A stretch of 64,000 nt of DNA from contig CAVVCO010000031.1 in NCBI GenBank assembly GCA_963746735.1, forward strand, positions 54,007-118,006, given 5' to 3'. The DNA is from CAVSWT01 sp963746735. GTDB lineage: Bacteria > Bacteroidota > Ignavibacteria > Ignavibacteriales > Ignavibacteriaceae. A program made the translations under genes and the position numbers. Shown piece by piece: positions 61,845-64,000 of this stretch. The notes beneath the pieces were generated by a model that saw nothing but the letters and a program-made list of their open reading frames with translations, searched no databases and was not told where the DNA came from. Each line of letters starts with the position of its first letter. The stretch's first letter is position 1.

Positions 61845-64000
61845 TTAATTTTTAATAGTACGCATTTGCGTAGTATTTAAAGAAAGTATTACCTGTGTTC
61901 CATTACCTAATTCGCTTATTATGTCTAAATCTCCTGAAAGTGATTTTGCTCTGGATTTTAAATTAGTTAAACCATTCCCTTTAGTTGCTTCTGAGATATT
62001 AAAGCCCTTCCCATCGTCCATAACTTTCATTATAAAAAGCTCTTTATTTTTTTTAAGTTCAATTACAACTAATTGAGCATAGGAATGTTTAATCACATTT
62101 TGTAATATTTCTTTAAAAATTAGAACGATATTTCTTTTCACTTCAAGAGATAATTTTTCAGGTAGAACATTTTCTTCAGTGATAAACCTAAAATTAATAT
62201 TCAGCAAAATTTGTGAAGCAATACTCTTTAATCTCAAAATAAGGTCGGCTGATGAATCGTTAATTGGGTTTAACAGCCATACGGTTTCTTTTAAATTTTC
62301 CTGTGTTTTAGAAGCAATTAAACTTAGTTGCTGAAGATATTCTTTTCCTTCGCCATTTTTATCAAATTGTTTTTCCATAAGCCGGCTAGTAAGCAAAATA
62401 CTGCTGAGATTAGTGCCGACATCATCATGCAAATCGCTGGCTATCCTTTGTCTGAGATGTTCAAGTTTTACTAATTGTTTTATCCTGTATCGGTATCCTA
62501 AAAATAAAAGGATAGAAAGAATCAAAAGCGAGATTGTTATAAACCACCATTGCAGCCAGAACGGATGATCAATTACAAAGGACAGAGAAGCAGGAATTTT
62601 GCTAATAATGCCGTCGAAAGTTATAGCTCTGACTTGAAAAGTATAATTACCCGGACTAATTGAGGCAAATGAAACTGCCCGTTGATAATGAGGGGTTGTC
62701 CAATTGGTATCTGCGCCAAGCAGTCTAAATTGATATCTTGTAGATTTTTCATCTTTAAATGACAAACCGGTAAATTCTATTGTTATGTTATTTTGATTAT
62801 AAGACAATTCATTGTTTTTGCCTAATAAATATTGCGAACCATTTACAGTTGTCTTTGTTATTTCAATTGTCGGAGCTGGAATATTTCTTTTCGATTTTTC
62901 AGGTTTATAAATAATAAAGCCGTCCGTCGTTAGGCATCCCCAGAAGTCATTTTTGAAATTAAAAATTGCAGTACACTCCCCGTTAAGAAAATTTCTATTC
63001 GTTGGAAGTACATTTAATTTATGCCGATCAATTCTTTCAACTCCAACATCAGTCCCTAGCCAAATTTCGTCATTGGGGCCGGCATTTATACTCCAGATTG
63101 TATTGCTTAACAAACCATCTATTAAAGAGACGGTATAGATTTTATTGTTTCGAAAAAGCATCACACCATGATGGCGTGTACCAACCCAAATGTTTTCATC
63201 ACTATCTTCAAAAATAGACCGTATCATATTATCTGTTAAGCCGTTTGCGGTAGTTAATTTATTTTTGAAGGTTGGAATAACATCATTAGATAATATTGTA
63301 ATCCCTTCCTGCCAGCCCCCAATCCACATTTTTCCTTTTGAATCTTCAAAAATTGCTTTGATGTTTTGCCCTGGCATCCCGTCTTTTTCTGTATAACGTT
63401 TTAATAGTTTTTCAGTTTTTAAATCGATTAATTCTACTCCGAGTTGAGCAACACTGCACCACAATCTATTTTTAGCATCAATATAATTCGCCAGAATTAA
63501 TTTGTTTTTAAGCAGGTTATTAATTTCAGGCAATACCGGATTTATCCGGCTTGAAAAACCGTTATGATTTATAATTGAAAAAACTTTTCTTTCTTTATAA
63601 TCTAAATTCAGCCATAAATGGTTAAAGCGGTCAATCATTGCGACATAAACGTTTTTAATTCTTTCATTTGAATGAATCGGGTGAAATTGTTTTCTCCACA
63701 TATTGGTTACGTCTTTATAATATTCCCAGATTCCTTTGTTTCCACCAGTCCATATATTCCCGTATTCATCTATAGCAATGTTGTTGCCTTCATCCGTTTT
63801 GGAAGGATATAGAAATTTTAAAAAATTAATGTCTGAATTTTTTAAAACACCATTTGTCCAGGTTCCAATCCAAAGATTGTTTTCATTATCAAACATGAAT
63901 GGAGAAGTTATATCAGCGGGTAAATTTTCATTTTCACTTATTGAAATAACATTTTGAGATGTTAAATCCTTTTTCAATAATGAATAAAAATTATTATGGT
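61845..64000 (-). CDS. Reg_prop/Y_Y_Y sensor histidine kinase (partial, N-terminus outside)
   Basis: The visible 718 residues (frame open to the window edge, reading HNNFYSLLKKDLTSQN first) comprise at least seven Reg_prop propeller blades with NNLWIGTWTNG and GKMWIGGWQEG-type motifs, a Y_Y_Y domain (TIEFTGLSFKDEKSTRYQFR, with LLGADTNWTT), one membrane segment (about 475-495: WWFITISLLILSILLFLG), and a HisKA_3 kinase: RIASDLHDDVGTNLSSILL, with the phospho-His (about visible residue 514), and a GHKL ATPase with DDGKGF and GNGLTNLKSRAKSLSGDL. This is a periplasmic propeller sensor like hybrid two-component systems of Bacteroidota, but without the fused receiver or HTH. Its partner is the adjacent LuxR regulator. 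Confidence 0.93.
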   Translation of the reverse strand, partial: HNNFYSLLKKDLTSQNVISISENENLPADITSPFMFDNENNLWIGTWTNGVLKNSDINFLKFLYPSKTDEGNNIAIDEYGNIWTGGNKGIWEYYKDVTNMWRKQFHPIHSNERIKNVYVAMIDRFNHLWLNLDYKERKVFSIINHNGFSSRINPVLPEINNLLKNKLILANYIDAKNRLWCSVAQLGVELIDLKTEKLLKRYTEKDGMPGQNIKAIFEDSKGKMWIGGWQEGITILSNDVIPTFKNKLTTANGLTDNMIRSIFEDSDENIWVGTRHHGVMLFRNNKIYTVSLIDGLLSNTIWSINAGPNDEIWLGTDVGVERIDRHKLNVLPTNRNFLNGECTAIFNFKNDFWGCLTTDGFIIYKPEKSKRNIPAPTIEITKTTVNGSQYLLGKNNELSYNQNNITIEFTGLSFKDEKSTRYQFRLLGADTNWTTPHYQRAVSFASISPGNYTFQVRAITFDGIISKIPASLSFVIDHPFWLQWWFITISLLILSILLFLGYRYRIKQLVKLEHLRQRIASDLHDDVGTNLSSILLTSRLMEKQFDKNGEGKEYLQQLSLIASKTQENLKETVWLLNPINDSSADLILRLKSIASQILLNINFRFITEENVLPEKLSLEVKRNIVLIFKEILQNVIKHSYAQLVVIELKKNKELFIMKVMDDGKGFNISEATKGNGLTNLKSRAKSLSGDLDIISELGNGTQVILSLNTTQMRTIKN
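61859..61872. promoter_or_regulatory. Palindromic site upstream of the response-regulator gene
   Basis: The sequence TACGCATTTGCGTA repeats exactly the core of the 61070-61085 palindrome. It lies 47-60 bp upstream of the reconstructed response-regulator start, overlapping the 3' end of the kinase gene. It could mediate autoregulation. Confidence 0.6.

Noticed and set aside
1..64000. tRNA, rRNA, rnpB or tmRNA genes
   Set aside because: I looked for TPsiC-like and conserved RNA segments on both strands and found none convincing; a covariance search was not possible.

Overview
The window looks like an AT-rich chromosome segment from the Ignavibacteria / Bacteroidota-Chlorobi group. The main evidence is a set of secreted proteins ending in a type IX secretion (T9SS) sorting domain of the NYPNPFNPTTKIKYSIP type, an ECF sigma / anti-sigma pair, TPR and propeller proteins of Bacteroidota style, and several families of short palindromic repeats. 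No tRNA, rRNA, CRISPR array, transposase or prophage was recognised.

Layout. 1-235: start of a patatin-like lipase. 312-2959 (minus): yidC, yidD, rnpA, rpmH. 2960-3390: putative oriC/dnaA control region with a perfect DnaA box touching the dnaA start. 3391-4797: dnaA on plus. 4846-12368 (minus): DinB-like protein, gyrA, gyrB, a DciA-like helicase-loader candidate, recF, dnaN. This replication block points back towards dnaA instead of following it. 12539-27627: lipoproteins, an outer-membrane barrel protein, haem genes (hemL, hemB, hemY), a signal peptidase-like protein lacking both catalytic residues, a MOSC protein, a membrane phosphoesterase, a GH9 plus CE4-like fusion, and small metabolic enzymes. 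27791-34734: an M14 peptidase, an oxidoreductase, a TPR protein, a transporter, a YHS protein and a small secreted protein, interspersed with hairpin repeats. 34945-43449: three large T9SS cargo proteins (two tandem 14-motif delta-60 paralogues and an LRR-like protein). 43594-47882: ECF sigma factor, zinc-finger anti-sigma candidate, and a convergent secreted TPR-CHAT protein. 48180-53709: an SBBP-type T9SS protein, cysK-cysE, and a flavin monooxygenase divergent from an ArsR regulator. 53702-64000: a LuxR-TPR regulator, a BNR-like T9SS protein, a tail-fibre-like secreted protein, a small T9SS protein, and a LuxR response regulator with a Reg_prop/Y_Y_Y histidine kinase that runs off the window.

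Two features dominate. First, about twenty single-base frameshifts, mostly +1 and often in short homopolymers, break genes that must be functional (gyrB, hemL, cysK). They look like consensus errors, so I describe the reconstructed full-length genes. Second, short palindromic elements are abundant. One roughly 28-bp family lies inside coding sequence at the same point of the T9SS sorting domain in five different proteins, sometimes with another palindrome nested inside. This is the most unusual signal in the window. A 14-bp palindrome upstream of both the LuxR response regulator and the adjacent secreted-protein genes is a good candidate for that regulator's operator.
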